A DNA stretch of 12,656 bases from Acidobacteriota bacterium (GCA_003224135.1 QHYO01000423.1:1-12656), one strand, 5' to 3'; counted from the first letter of the stretch, positions 1 to 6,493 are shown. Translations and numbers: made by a program. The notes: generated by a model not told the origin, from the letters alone.

Positions 1-249
1 CTGCACCAGCAGATTGTGGCACAGCAACCGTTCATGGAGCCCAACCTGGTCTGCGAACCGGCAAGTGTGAGCGATCGCCTGATCACATGCCCGGCGAACA
101 TCCCGCTAGGGTTTTACCCTTCGACTTTGGGCGCTGGCGCGTGGGAACAGGTAAAGGATCAACTGAGACCGGTCTTTTTGAGTCCTGGCCGGTTGAATTA
201 CTTTGAGCCAAAGACAACGTTCCGTTTCACGGTCAGCAGGACGTTCTAA
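1..249 (+). CDS. C-terminal fragment of an unrecognised protein
   Basis: An open frame runs from the first base of the window to a TAA at 247-249, giving the last 82 residues of a protein that begins upstream. A GTG at 16 is in frame, but nothing marks it as the start and the frame is open before it, so this is called a partial gene. The fragment has two cysteines (in LVCEP and LITCPAN) and no transmembrane segment. It ends in FRFTVSRTF, a pattern of alternating hydrophobic residues with a terminal Phe, as in the last strand of many outer-membrane beta-barrel proteins. That resemblance rests on a few residues only. I do not recognise the family. The following 112 nt up to the lipoprotein start contain no convincing terminator. 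Confidence 0.5.
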   Translation: MHQQIVAQQPFMEPNLVCEPASVSDRLITCPANIPLGFYPSTLGAGAWEQVKDQLRPVFLSPGRLNYFEPKTTFRFTVSRTF

Positions 250-361
250 GCCGCGGCGCATGAGTTTTGTGTTTTCTGAAGTGCTGGTCAGTGGGTTCAT
301 TAAGGTTAGAAACCATTTCGAGTCAGCGAAGTGGCCCGAATGGGATTTTTGGGGGTTCTCC

Positions 362-3300
362 GTGGTGACGAAGTCTCGCAATTCCTACTCTCGGCACGTT
401 CTGAGCTTTAGTGCGGTTGTCGTTCTGGCCCTTGCCGGTTGCGGCGGCGGCAGCAAGACCAACGTGGTTAGCGTCGCGGTCAGCCCAGCCACGGCAACCA
501 TCATCGTGTCGCAGTCAATCACCCTGTCGTCCGTTGTCTCCGGTGCGACGAACCTCAATGTGACCTGGGCTTGCACCTTCACCACCACCACGGTTGACTC
601 TACCGGAAAACAAACTGTAGCGGCCGCGCAGCCCTGCACTTCGGACACAGGGAATATTCCCGCTAACTCCACGGACACAACCGTCATCTATACGGCCCCG
701 AACAAGGTTCCCGATCCCACCAAATTCCCGTTGCTCCAAATCATCATCACAGCCACCTCCGTGCAAGATCCGAAAAAGAGCGGCAAGGCGACGTTAACTC
801 TCGATTCCGGCATCAGGGTCACCCTGACTCCCACGACGGCAACCGTTCCAACTTTGGAGCAACAGCAGTTTTCGGCGAGCCTCACGAATGATAATGATCC
901 TACGATCAACGGCGTGGCCTGGCTCGTGACGCAGAGCACACCAACGAGCACCAATCCTACTTATCCCAACCAGCCTTCGTGCAGTCCGGCTTGTGGTTCG
1001 ATCGACGCAACCGGAAAGTATGTTGCTCCGTCGGCGGTTCCCACTACCGCCACGCTGACTGTGGTCGCGAGCTCCAAAGCGGACCCCGGTCGTATTGCCC
1101 TTGGAACCATCACCATCATTACGGGCGGTCCGATTACGTTTAACGGCCTCTCGCCCACGGTTGCCCCGCAAGGCGCCAGTTCTTATGACATCTATCTCGA
1201 CGCCCAGAATGTGAGTTCGTCATCAGTCATTACGATCACCGGGAAAAACAGCACTTTCCCTCCCCTGAACGCAGGGCAAGTGAAGATTCTCTTCCCTATC
1301 CCCACGTCGGCCACTCCCAATCCCGGTTCTACGGGAGCGCGAATTCGGTTGAGCGCGCAAGACCTGGCGATTGCGGACACCTACACCGTCTCCATGAGCG
1401 ACCCGGCGCAACCCGTAACCCAAGGTTCCGGCCCGTTCAAATTTGCTGTGGTCCCAACGCGGCCGACATCGGTAGCATCTCTTCCAGACAGTGTGCTGTT
1501 GAACCAGCCTCTCGGGAATTCGCAGAGTCTTGCGATCGACGGAGGATATTTTGGTCCGACTGGATTGTTTGCCAACGTCGGTTTTAACGGCAACTCCCTT
1601 CTGACGGATCCTTCGTCATCCAGTTCTCGCCGTCTGAGTGTGGCATTGCCATCGAGCGATGTGAACGCAGCCCTTCCCGGCCTATACCCTCTTTCCGTTA
1701 CGCGAACCACTCCGCCGCTCCCGGCCGCGAACAATCCTTCGATCACAAACATTGCGGTTTTCCCGGATTATTCAACAGTGTTCCCCGCCGTTGTGGCGGC
1801 CACCCCTCTTCCCCCTGGCTCCATTCCGAGCGCCGTGGATATGGACACACGGCTGGGTATCCTCGCAGTAGCGGAAACCGCTTCGAACCAAGTGGCATTT
1901 TTCACCATCGGAACGGGCTCGTTGAGTCCGGTCGGCACTCCGGTAGCAGTGAACGCGCCTTCCGGTCTCTCGATTAACCAATCGAACCATACCGTTGCGG
2001 TTGTCAGTTTCCAGGACCAGAGTGTGAAAGTTTTCCCGCTCCCTGGGTCCACCGGCGATCCCAATGTTACTTATCCCGTCACTATTCAGCTCGCTGGTCT
2101 CATCAATCCTGCTGACGTCACGCCTTTGCCGGTGCCATATTCCATTGGCGTCGATTCGGATACGAACAATGCCATCGTTGCCTACTCATCCACTGCCAAT
2201 CCAACGACGGCGAAGGTCGGCTTCCTGCTCGATTGGAACAAGAATACTCAGCAGACGTGTATCGGGACCTCCAGCGGTTCACCCTGCGTCCACGCGCAGG
2301 TTACGCTGAACACTGGCGCCAATCCTCAAATCGCGATGGTGCCTCATTCGCACCTCGCTTACGTTACGCCCGGTGGATCGGGCGTGCTTACCGGGGTAGA
2401 CGTGACGAAGGCCTCTGCCTCGGTAGGAATCAGCAGCGTTTCGCTGACCTCGGGGTTGGCGACTGTCATCACGAGCTCGGCGCATGGTCTTACTCCCGGG
2501 AATCCCGGAACCGTCCTGATTCAGAATGTCGCGCCGCCCGCCGATGTCGCCACGACGAAAGTTAACTTCAATGGCGTCTTCTCAGTGCAGTCGGTCATTG
2601 ACTCAACGACGTTTACCTATGCGCTGAACTCTTCTTTCAACGACACCTCCACGGGCGGCACGGTTTATTTCAGCAGCCCGAACATCACCGTGGGCGTCTC
2701 GCAAACCACGCAGGGTATCGCCATCAATCCCATCACAAGCACCGCTGCCATCGCGGACGCCAACGCCACCGGCAACAACGGTCCGCAGATTAATTTGCTC
2801 AATTCACTCGATCAGTCCGTCTCTTCTATTACATTCCACGCGGGCTGCACGGCTTACAACACCACTACTTGTTCTAGCTCTGCGCCCGAACTGTTGGGCA
2901 CCAGTTCCGTCGCGTTCCAGCCTTTCGCGAATTCGCTCGTTTCCTATAATCCGCAGCAAAACCAGTTGTCTGTCTCCAACCCCGTGACACAGCAGCGCTT
3001 TGCGGTGGTGTGCGCCGTCCTAGGCGGCGCATGTCCAGCCACGCCTGTCAACCAAACAAGCACGATGAGCATCACAGTAAACGGCGGATCAGCCACACTT
3101 AAGCTTTTCGGTGGCCTGGCGGTTGACCCTGCAACCAATCAGGCCTTTGTTGTGCAACCTGCCAGCGGCGCCATCCAAATCGCCAGTCTCGGTTCCTTAA
3201 AAGCGGCTCAGATCACCGAACTGCAGGTGCCAACCGTCTCCGGAGCCACGATCGGCGGAATTGCTGGCGCGCTCATGCCACAGGGCACTCTAACCTCGAC

Positions 3301-4603
3301 CACTGATCTTGTCGGCGTACAGGTTTACGGCGCCGGTTTTGACGCATCCACAAAGGTTCGCCTGGATGGCACGCCGATTCCCACAACCTTCGTCAGCAGC
3401 CGCAACTTGACGGTCACTATCCCTGCGGATCCTTTCCTTTCCATGCCGCATCGTTTTGCCGTGGACGCGGTAACCGGTAGCCACGTTCAATCCAACGCCA
3501 CCGACTTGATTGTCGTCAAATCGGTCGATTTGCTTGCTCAGCCACATCCGGCGTGCAGCTCGGGAACGACGACACAGAATGCGCAGCCAAGTTCCGTCGC
3601 CATTGGCGATCAGCTCGGGAGGCAGCCCTTTCACCCGATTGCCGTGGTCACCAACAGCGGCTGCAATAGCGTTTCGGTGATTGACATCGCTCCGCAACTT
3701 CCGGTTTATGACACAAGCGGGAATTTCACGGGTTTCACTGCAAACGCCCAATTCGGAATGGTCTTGAACACGGTTCCGACAGGCAGCGCTCCTCAGGGTA
3801 TTGCTCTCAGCCCGCGATTTGGCCTCGCCGTCGTCGCAAACAATTCTGCTGGCACAGCCTCCATCATTGATATTGTCAATTTCAAGCAAGCCGTCACTGA
3901 CGTCACTGTCGGTACAAGTCCCACCGGCGTCGCCATCAATGAAGGCACGGGCGCGGCTCTGATCGCCAATACGGCAAGCAACACGGTTTCGCAGATCAAC
4001 CTTACTCCGTTACTCGCCTCAACCCCGGCCACTTCGCTCACTTCCACATCGATTTCGATCGACCAGGGGCCGATCGCTGTCGCTATTGATCCCGATCGTG
4101 GAACGAACAGCCGCGGTCTGGCCGTGGTCACGGCCCTGCAACTCATCAGCGGTTCTGCCCCAATCGGTGTCCTCGATGCGATTGATATCGGCAATGCCAC
4201 CCCAGCGAAGAGCACGAACGCCGCTACAGGCACCATCACGGCGACTCCTACCGGCATCGTCTTCGATTCGTCTGTTTCGCCGGCGCTTTTCTATTCTGTA
4301 TCGAGCGGCGGCAATCTGGTCACAGCGTTCAATCCGGATACCGGTGGAACGGCGACAGTTCACGTCGGCATAAATCCGACTTCGCTGGCCATCAATCCGC
4401 AGACCGGCGGCATCATGACCGTGAACTCGACAAGCCAGACGATTTCGATCATCGACACCATTTCGAACCCTTTCAAGACGCGACGTACTTTTGGCATCGG
4501 CGGCTCCGCGCAATTTGGCGTGGCCATTGACCAGTTCACAAATCTGGCGGTCATCGCTGACCAGGCCAACAATCGCGTGCTGATCTTCCCTGTACCGAAC
4601 TGA
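362..4603 (+). CDS. Giant lipoprotein with Ig-like, TIG and NHL/YVTN propeller domains
   Basis: This is a predicted envelope lipoprotein of about 1413 aa. The frame is open from 203, but tandem GTG codons at 362 and 365 are preferred: a GGGGG tract at 351-355 sits 6-9 nt upstream, and they place a textbook lipoprotein signal directly at the N-terminus (basic TKSRNSYSRH, hydrophobic stretch, lipobox LAGC with Cys27). Approximate domain order: Ig-like 34-146 and 150-253 (YTAP and YVAP signatures), IPT/TIG-like 256-366, NHL/YVTN-type propeller repeats 480-680, an FCCH-like insert 683-773, more propeller repeats 777-953, a second TIG 955-1053, and a C-terminal propeller 1060-1413 with recurring SIIDI and VAINP/LAINP motifs. 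The family is common in Acidobacteriota; ligand and function are unknown. No enzyme motif is visible. It is probably a surface or periplasmic binding/adhesion protein (inference). Alternative start: ATG 260, which lacks a ribosome binding site and would bury the signal peptide. Confidence 0.82.
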   Translation: MVTKSRNSYSRHVLSFSAVVVLALAGCGGGSKTNVVSVAVSPATATIIVSQSITLSSVVSGATNLNVTWACTFTTTTVDSTGKQTVAAAQPCTSDTGNIPANSTDTTVIYTAPNKVPDPTKFPLLQIIITATSVQDPKKSGKATLTLDSGIRVTLTPTTATVPTLEQQQFSASLTNDNDPTINGVAWLVTQSTPTSTNPTYPNQPSCSPACGSIDATGKYVAPSAVPTTATLTVVASSKADPGRIALGTITIITGGPITFNGLSPTVAPQGASSYDIYLDAQNVSSSSVITITGKNSTFPPLNAGQVKILFPIPTSATPNPGSTGARIRLSAQDLAIADTYTVSMSDPAQPVTQGSGPFKFAVVPTRPTSVASLPDSVLLNQPLGNSQSLAIDGGYFGPTGLFANVGFNGNSLLTDPSSSSSRRLSVALPSSDVNAALPGLYPLSVTRTTPPLPAANNPSITNIAVFPDYSTVFPAVVAATPLPPGSIPSAVDMDTRLGILAVAETASNQVAFFTIGTGSLSPVGTPVAVNAPSGLSINQSNHTVAVVSFQDQSVKVFPLPGSTGDPNVTYPVTIQLAGLINPADVTPLPVPYSIGVDSDTNNAIVAYSSTANPTTAKVGFLLDWNKNTQQTCIGTSSGSPCVHAQVTLNTGANPQIAMVPHSHLAYVTPGGSGVLTGVDVTKASASVGISSVSLTSGLATVITSSAHGLTPGNPGTVLIQNVAPPADVATTKVNFNGVFSVQSVIDSTTFTYALNSSFNDTSTGGTVYFSSPNITVGVSQTTQGIAINPITSTAAIADANATGNNGPQINLLNSLDQSVSSITFHAGCTAYNTTTCSSSAPELLGTSSVAFQPFANSLVSYNPQQNQLSVSNPVTQQRFAVVCAVLGGACPATPVNQTSTMSITVNGGSATLKLFGGLAVDPATNQAFVVQPASGAIQIASLGSLKAAQITELQVPTVSGATIGGIAGALMPQGTLTSTTDLVGVQVYGAGFDASTKVRLDGTPIPTTFVSSRNLTVTIPADPFLSMPHRFAVDAVTGSHVQSNATDLIVVKSVDLLAQPHPACSSGTTTQNAQPSSVAIGDQLGRQPFHPIAVVTNSGCNSVSVIDIAPQLPVYDTSGNFTGFTANAQFGMVLNTVPTGSAPQGIALSPRFGLAVVANNSAGTASIIDIVNFKQAVTDVTVGTSPTGVAINEGTGAALIANTASNTVSQINLTPLLASTPATSLTSTSISIDQGPIAVAIDPDRGTNSRGLAVVTALQLISGSAPIGVLDAIDIGNATPAKSTNAATGTITATPTGIVFDSSVSPALFYSVSSGGNLVTAFNPDTGGTATVHVGINPTSLAINPQTGGIMTVNSTSQTISIIDTISNPFKTRRTFGIGGSAQFGVAIDQFTNLAVIADQANNRVLIFPVPN

Positions 4604-4635
4604 TTTTCCGTGCCGCTGCCGGCATTGCAAATCGG

Positions 4636-4652
4636 TTTGCGTACAACGCAAA
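4636..4652. other. Perfect 7-bp hairpin after the lipoprotein gene
   Basis: TTTGCGT and ACGCAAA are exact inverted repeats around a 3-nt ACA loop, 33 nt after the lipoprotein stop codon. No T-run follows on either strand, so this is not a canonical intrinsic terminator. It may protect the mRNA 3' end or be a factor-dependent stop site. The structure is seen; the role is unknown. Confidence 0.35.
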
Positions 4653-4675
4653 ATGACGGACGGCGCATCGCATCT

Positions 4676-4702
4676 GGCAGGGCTTTTCCTGCTTCGCCTG
4701 CC
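4676..4702 (+). terminator. Weak candidate terminator of the lipoprotein gene
   Basis: GGCAGG (4676-4681) can pair with CCTGCC (4697-4702), or GCAGG with the nearer CCTGC (4688-4692) around a GCTTTT loop. Only a short CTTT follows. It is placed correctly between the lipoprotein stop and the next promoter, but the stem is short and there is no proper U-tract. Confidence 0.2.
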
Positions 4703-4724
4703 GCTTTGAAAACGCGCTTTGCCG

Positions 4725-4754
4725 TTGCTTGAGAAGGTTAGGCTCGGCTATACT
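4725..4754 (+). promoter_or_regulatory. Sigma70-type promoter for ompH (P1)
   Basis: TTGCTT (4725-4730), an 18-nt spacer and TATACT (4749-4754) match the -35 and -10 consensus well (4/6 and 5/6). The predicted start is near 4761, giving a leader of about 260 nt before the ompH GTG at 5023. The same two hexamers and the same CTATACTTTT context recur upstream of rimP, which strengthens both calls. Confidence 0.6.
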
Positions 4755-4804
4755 TTTCGGTTTGTACGGGGCCCGCGAATTCCCTCAGGGCGCGGGGGAC
4801 TGGG

Positions 4805-4956
4805 TTTCAGGGTTTCAGGGCTTGTATTACAAGCCCTGAGGTGAAGAAGTTGTACTTACAAACCCTGAGATGAAAAAGTTTTCAGGGTTTCAGGGCAGGT
4901 ACGACAAGCCCTGAGATGAAGAAGAAGTTGTATTTGCCAACCCTGAGGTGAAAAAA
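4805..4956. repeat. Tandem composite palindromic repeat in the ompH leader
   Basis: Two head-to-tail units, 4805-4878 (74 nt) and 4880-4956 (77 nt), differ by about ten substitutions and one 3-nt insertion. Each is a nested palindrome: TCAGGGTT near the 5' end pairs with AACCCTGA near the 3' end, and inside it CAGGGC pairs with GCCCTG. In unit 1 the inner stem is 11 bp and perfect (4815-4825 with 4829-4839, 3-nt loop). In unit 2 it is 7 bp (4890-4896 with 4908-4914). The arm CCCTGAGRTGAA followed by an A/G-rich tail occurs four times (4834, 4863, 4909, 4941). Related copies lie inside and after rimP. The element may be a mobile palindromic repeat or a leader RNA structure. Confidence 0.8.
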
Positions 4957-4963
4957 CTTTTCA

Positions 4964-5004
4964 GCCAATTCCGATTGGCGCAAAGGAAGCGCGTAGCGCT
5001 TCCT
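4964..5004. promoter_or_regulatory. Two hairpins just upstream of the ompH ribosome binding site
   Basis: GCCAAT/ATTGGC (4964-4969 with 4974-4979) closes a 4-nt TCCG loop. Next, AGGAAGCGC/GCGCTTCCT (4984-4992 with 4996-5004) forms a perfect 9-bp stem with a GTA loop, ending 6 nt before the Shine-Dalgarno. They are placed to affect ribosome access or mRNA stability (inference). No T-run follows, so they are not terminators. Confidence 0.55.
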
Positions 5005-5010
5005 GACAAT

Positions 5011-5016
5011 AAGGAG
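5011..5016 (+). promoter_or_regulatory. Shine-Dalgarno that fixes the ompH start
   Basis: AAGGAG lies 6 nt before GTG 5023. This selects 5023 over the upstream in-frame GTG at 4948, and the chosen start puts a clean signal peptide at the N-terminus. Confidence 0.8.
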
Positions 5017-5022
5017 ACTACT

Positions 5023-5643
5023 GTGAATAAGACGTTTCTTTCGGCCGCCCTTCTAGCGGCGAGCCTGATCGGCGCGGCAACTCTCGGCGCACAGTCGGCG
5101 CCCGCCGCGGGTTCCGCGGTGCCCGGCAAGGTCGGTGTACTGAATGTTCGCCAGGCTATCGTCGCCACTTCGGAAGGCAAGCAGGCCTCGAGCGAACTGC
5201 AGGGTCAATTCACCTCCCGCCAGACCGAGCTCGAAAATCTCAACAAGCAGATCAACGATATCCGGCAGCGTCTTCAGGCCAACGAAGGGAAACTGAGTCC
5301 CGAAGAGGCAGGGCGCTTGGAACGCCAAGGTACCGCGCTCCAGAAGCAGCTTCAACGCAAGCAGGAAGACTATCAGGAAGACGTTAACGCCTCGCAGCAG
5401 GAAGTGATCGATCGTATTGGCCGCAAGATGATGGAAGTGCTCGACCGTTACGCAAGGGAAAACGCCTATATCGCCATTTTCGATTCTTCGGCGCAGGGCG
5501 CTCCGATCTACGTTTCAAACGGCATTGACGTCACTGCCGATATCGTCAAGCTCTACGACCAGGCGTATCCGGCTAAAGCTTCCGCTACGCCCACAAAACC
5601 GGCTGCCGCGAAGCCTGCTGCCGCTACACCACCCAAACCCTAA
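5023..5643 (+). CDS. OmpH/Skp-family periplasmic chaperone
   Basis: This 206-aa protein is of the Skp/OmpH type, a family that holds unfolded outer-membrane proteins in the periplasm on their way to the BAM complex. The GTG start with AAGGAG gives the signal peptide NKTFLSAALLAASLIGAATL, cleaved near GAQSA (residues 22-26). The mature part begins with the family's first strand KVGVLNVRQAI (36-46) and continues as a long Gln/Glu/Lys-rich helical region (about 58-140) forming the coiled-coil tentacle. It then returns to the small core (YIAIFDSSAQG...IYVSNGIDVT, DIVKLYDQAYP). The last 25 residues are a Pro/Ala/Lys/Thr tail. Skp often sits beside bamA and lpxD; here it stands alone between the lipoprotein and the rimP operon, with its own promoter (P1). 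The family call is firm; the exact clients are unknown. Confidence 0.88.
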   Translation: MNKTFLSAALLAASLIGAATLGAQSAPAAGSAVPGKVGVLNVRQAIVATSEGKQASSELQGQFTSRQTELENLNKQINDIRQRLQANEGKLSPEEAGRLERQGTALQKQLQRKQEDYQEDVNASQQEVIDRIGRKMMEVLDRYARENAYIAIFDSSAQGAPIYVSNGIDVTADIVKLYDQAYPAKASATPTKPAAAKPAAATPPKP

Positions 5644-5669
5644 TCGTTCGAGTCTTTTTGATTGTTCGG

Positions 5670-5699
5670 GCGCCTTTTCGGCTCGCCGAGCCAGGGCGC
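5670..5699 (+). terminator. Nested hairpin after ompH, possible weak terminator
   Basis: GCGCC (5670-5674) pairs with GGCGC (5695-5699), enclosing GGCTC/GAGCC (5680-5684 with 5688-5692, loop GCC). It starts 26 nt after the ompH stop. No T-run follows, so intrinsic termination would be poor and ompH transcripts may read on towards rimP. Confidence 0.3.
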
Positions 5700-5741
5700 A
5701 GTGGCGTTTCAAATTGAATTTGCGCCTTTCCGGTCAATGCC

Positions 5742-5770
5742 TTGCTTTTGCCTTGTCCTGGGCCTATACT
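5742..5770 (+). promoter_or_regulatory. Sigma70-type promoter for the rimP-nusA-infB operon (P2)
   Basis: TTGCTT (5742-5747), a 17-nt spacer and TATACT (5765-5770), with predicted start near 5777. The hexamers and the flanking CTATACTTTT are identical to P1 upstream of ompH. The transcript would meet a terminator hairpin after about 30 nt and reach the rimP start codon after about 100 nt. Confidence 0.65.
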
Positions 5771-5803
5771 TTTATTTCGCTCTGTAACGGGTCGCAAGAC
5801 GAG

Positions 5804-5825
5804 GTGGGCGCAAGCCCACTTTTTT
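5804..5825 (+). terminator. Intrinsic terminator in the rimP leader (attenuator)
   Basis: GTGGGC (5804-5809), a GCAA tetraloop (5810-5813) and GCCCAC (5814-5819) form a 6-bp GC-rich stem, extendable by GU/AU pairs, followed directly by six T (5820-5825). This is a complete rho-independent terminator. It lies between P2 and rimP, so it cannot simply end the ompH transcript without also acting on P2 transcripts. A small GTC-GCAA-GAC hairpin (5791-5800) precedes it. Attenuation of the operon is inferred; the B. subtilis nusA operon is reported to be autoregulated by NusA through leader termination. Confidence 0.7.
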
Positions 5826-5830
5826 GTTGG

Positions 5831-5870
5831 GCCGGTTGAAGTGGGCGTTGGACCGGCTTAGGCTGGGGAG
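5831..5870 (+). promoter_or_regulatory. rimP leader hairpin and Shine-Dalgarno
   Basis: GCCGGT (5831-5836) pairs with ACCGGC (5852-5857) just downstream of the terminator. GGGGAG (5865-5870) then lies 7 nt before TTG 5878 and is the only good Shine-Dalgarno in the region. It argues for 5878 as the rimP start rather than the TTG codons at 5824/5827, which overlap or touch the terminator T-run. Confidence 0.55.
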
Positions 5871-5877
5871 TCTCTGC

Positions 5878-6474
5878 TTGCAGTTGGAAAAGATTCGTGA
5901 GGCCGCCGAGAGGGTTGCGCGCTCGGAAGGACTGGAAGTCGTTGACGTCGAGTGGAAGATCGGCAAGCAGCGCTTCCTGCGGGTGTACATCGACCGCGTT
6001 CCGGTTCTACCTGGGGAAATATCTCCAGCGGAAGCGAAAGGCGGCGAGGCAATTAGCCCGTATCCGATGATTTCTCATGCGGATTGCGAGCGGGTTAGCA
6101 AACAGTTGAGCGTTATCCTGGATGTTGAGGAACTTGTTCCGGGACCGGGCTATACCCTGGAAGTAAGTTCACCGGGCATGGATCGCGCGCTCAAAAAGCT
6201 GGCCGACTATGTGCGCTTCACTGGGCGCGCAGCGAAAGTTTGGACGGAAGAGCCGGTAGATGATATGAAGTTTTTTGAGGGCCGTCTCGTGGGCGTTGTG
6301 GATGATCGGATCCCAGGGTCTGTACTTTCCGACCCTGCCACAAACCGGGTTCCAGGGATACTTACAGACCCTGGCACAAAAAGAATCCGGCTGGAGTTGA
6401 AAGGCAAAACTCCGCGCACCGTGGAAGTGCCGCTCGCCCTCATACGCAAGGCGCACCTCGTCGTCGAGTTTTAG
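5878..6474 (+). CDS. rimP: Ribosome maturation factor RimP
   Basis: RimP binds the pre-30S subunit in the cytoplasm and helps assemble the central pseudoknot and the uS12 region. The product is 198 aa with a TTG start placed by GGGGAG 7 nt upstream, and begins QLEKIREAAERVARSEGLEV, as expected for the family. Diagnostic motifs: LEVVDVEW (19-26), FLRVYID (33-39), DCERVSKQL (69-77) and YTLEVSSPGMDR (92-103) in the N-terminal domain, then the SH3-like C-terminal domain ending IRKAHLVVEF. It is longer than the usual 150-170 aa because of two inserts: about 25 residues at 41-65, before HADCERVS, and 25 residues at 145-169 built from two near-identical peptides encoded by a palindromic repeat. First gene of the operon, behind promoter P2 and an attenuator-like terminator. 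Confidence 0.93.
   Translation: MQLEKIREAAERVARSEGLEVVDVEWKIGKQRFLRVYIDRVPVLPGEISPAEAKGGEAISPYPMISHADCERVSKQLSVILDVEELVPGPGYTLEVSSPGMDRALKKLADYVRFTGRAAKVWTEEPVDDMKFFEGRLVGVVDDRIPGSVLSDPATNRVPGILTDPGTKRIRLELKGKTPRTVEVPLALIRKAHLVVEF
6310..6384. repeat. In-frame palindromic duplication inside rimP
   Basis: Two tandem copies, 6310-6348 (39 nt) and 6349-6384 (36 nt), encode IPGSVLSDPATNR and VPGILTDPGTKR. Each copy is a hairpin: CAGGGTC/GACCCTG (6314-6320 with 6331-6337) and CCAGGG/CCCTGG (6352-6357 with 6369-6374). The outer arms form a perfect 12-bp inverted repeat (6313-6324 with 6363-6374). TACTTACAGACCCTG followed by a CACAAAAAG tail resembles the ompH-leader arm TACTTACAAACCCTG followed by ATGAAAAAG, so this looks like the same repeat family, inserted without breaking the reading frame. 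Confidence 0.65.
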
Positions 6475-6493
6475 TCCACACTCTTCGTCCGGG

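Larger units (their letters stand above)
4604..5022. other. 419-nt intergenic region: promoter plus structured ompH leader
   Basis: There is no gene here. In order it holds a 7-bp hairpin (4636-4652), a weak GGCAGG/CCTGCC hairpin (4676-4702), a sigma70-type promoter (4725-4754), a CCCGCG/CGCGGG hairpin (4772-4796), the tandem composite palindrome (4805-4956), two more hairpins (4964-4979 and 4984-5004) and the ompH ribosome binding site. If transcription starts near 4761, the ompH mRNA has a leader of about 260 nt, nearly all of it able to fold. A GTG at 4948 opens the ompH frame early but lies inside the repeat and has no Shine-Dalgarno, so it is not taken as a start. Confidence 0.6.

Noticed and set aside
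203..361. N-terminal extension of the lipoprotein frame to 203 or 260
   Set aside because: It would place 34-53 residues before the signal peptide, overlaps the previous gene (203) and has no Shine-Dalgarno. GTG 362/365 fits the lipobox geometry.
3290..3889. A 199-aa and nearby antisense frames (3793-4257, 4019-4651) within the lipoprotein gene
   Set aside because: Arg-rich low-quality translations with no family marks, fully inside a well-supported + strand gene.
5771..5877. A tRNA or metY-like RNA gene upstream of rimP, as in E. coli
   Set aside because: No cloverleaf, T-loop or CCA-type end can be found; the region is explained by the promoter, terminator and leader hairpins.
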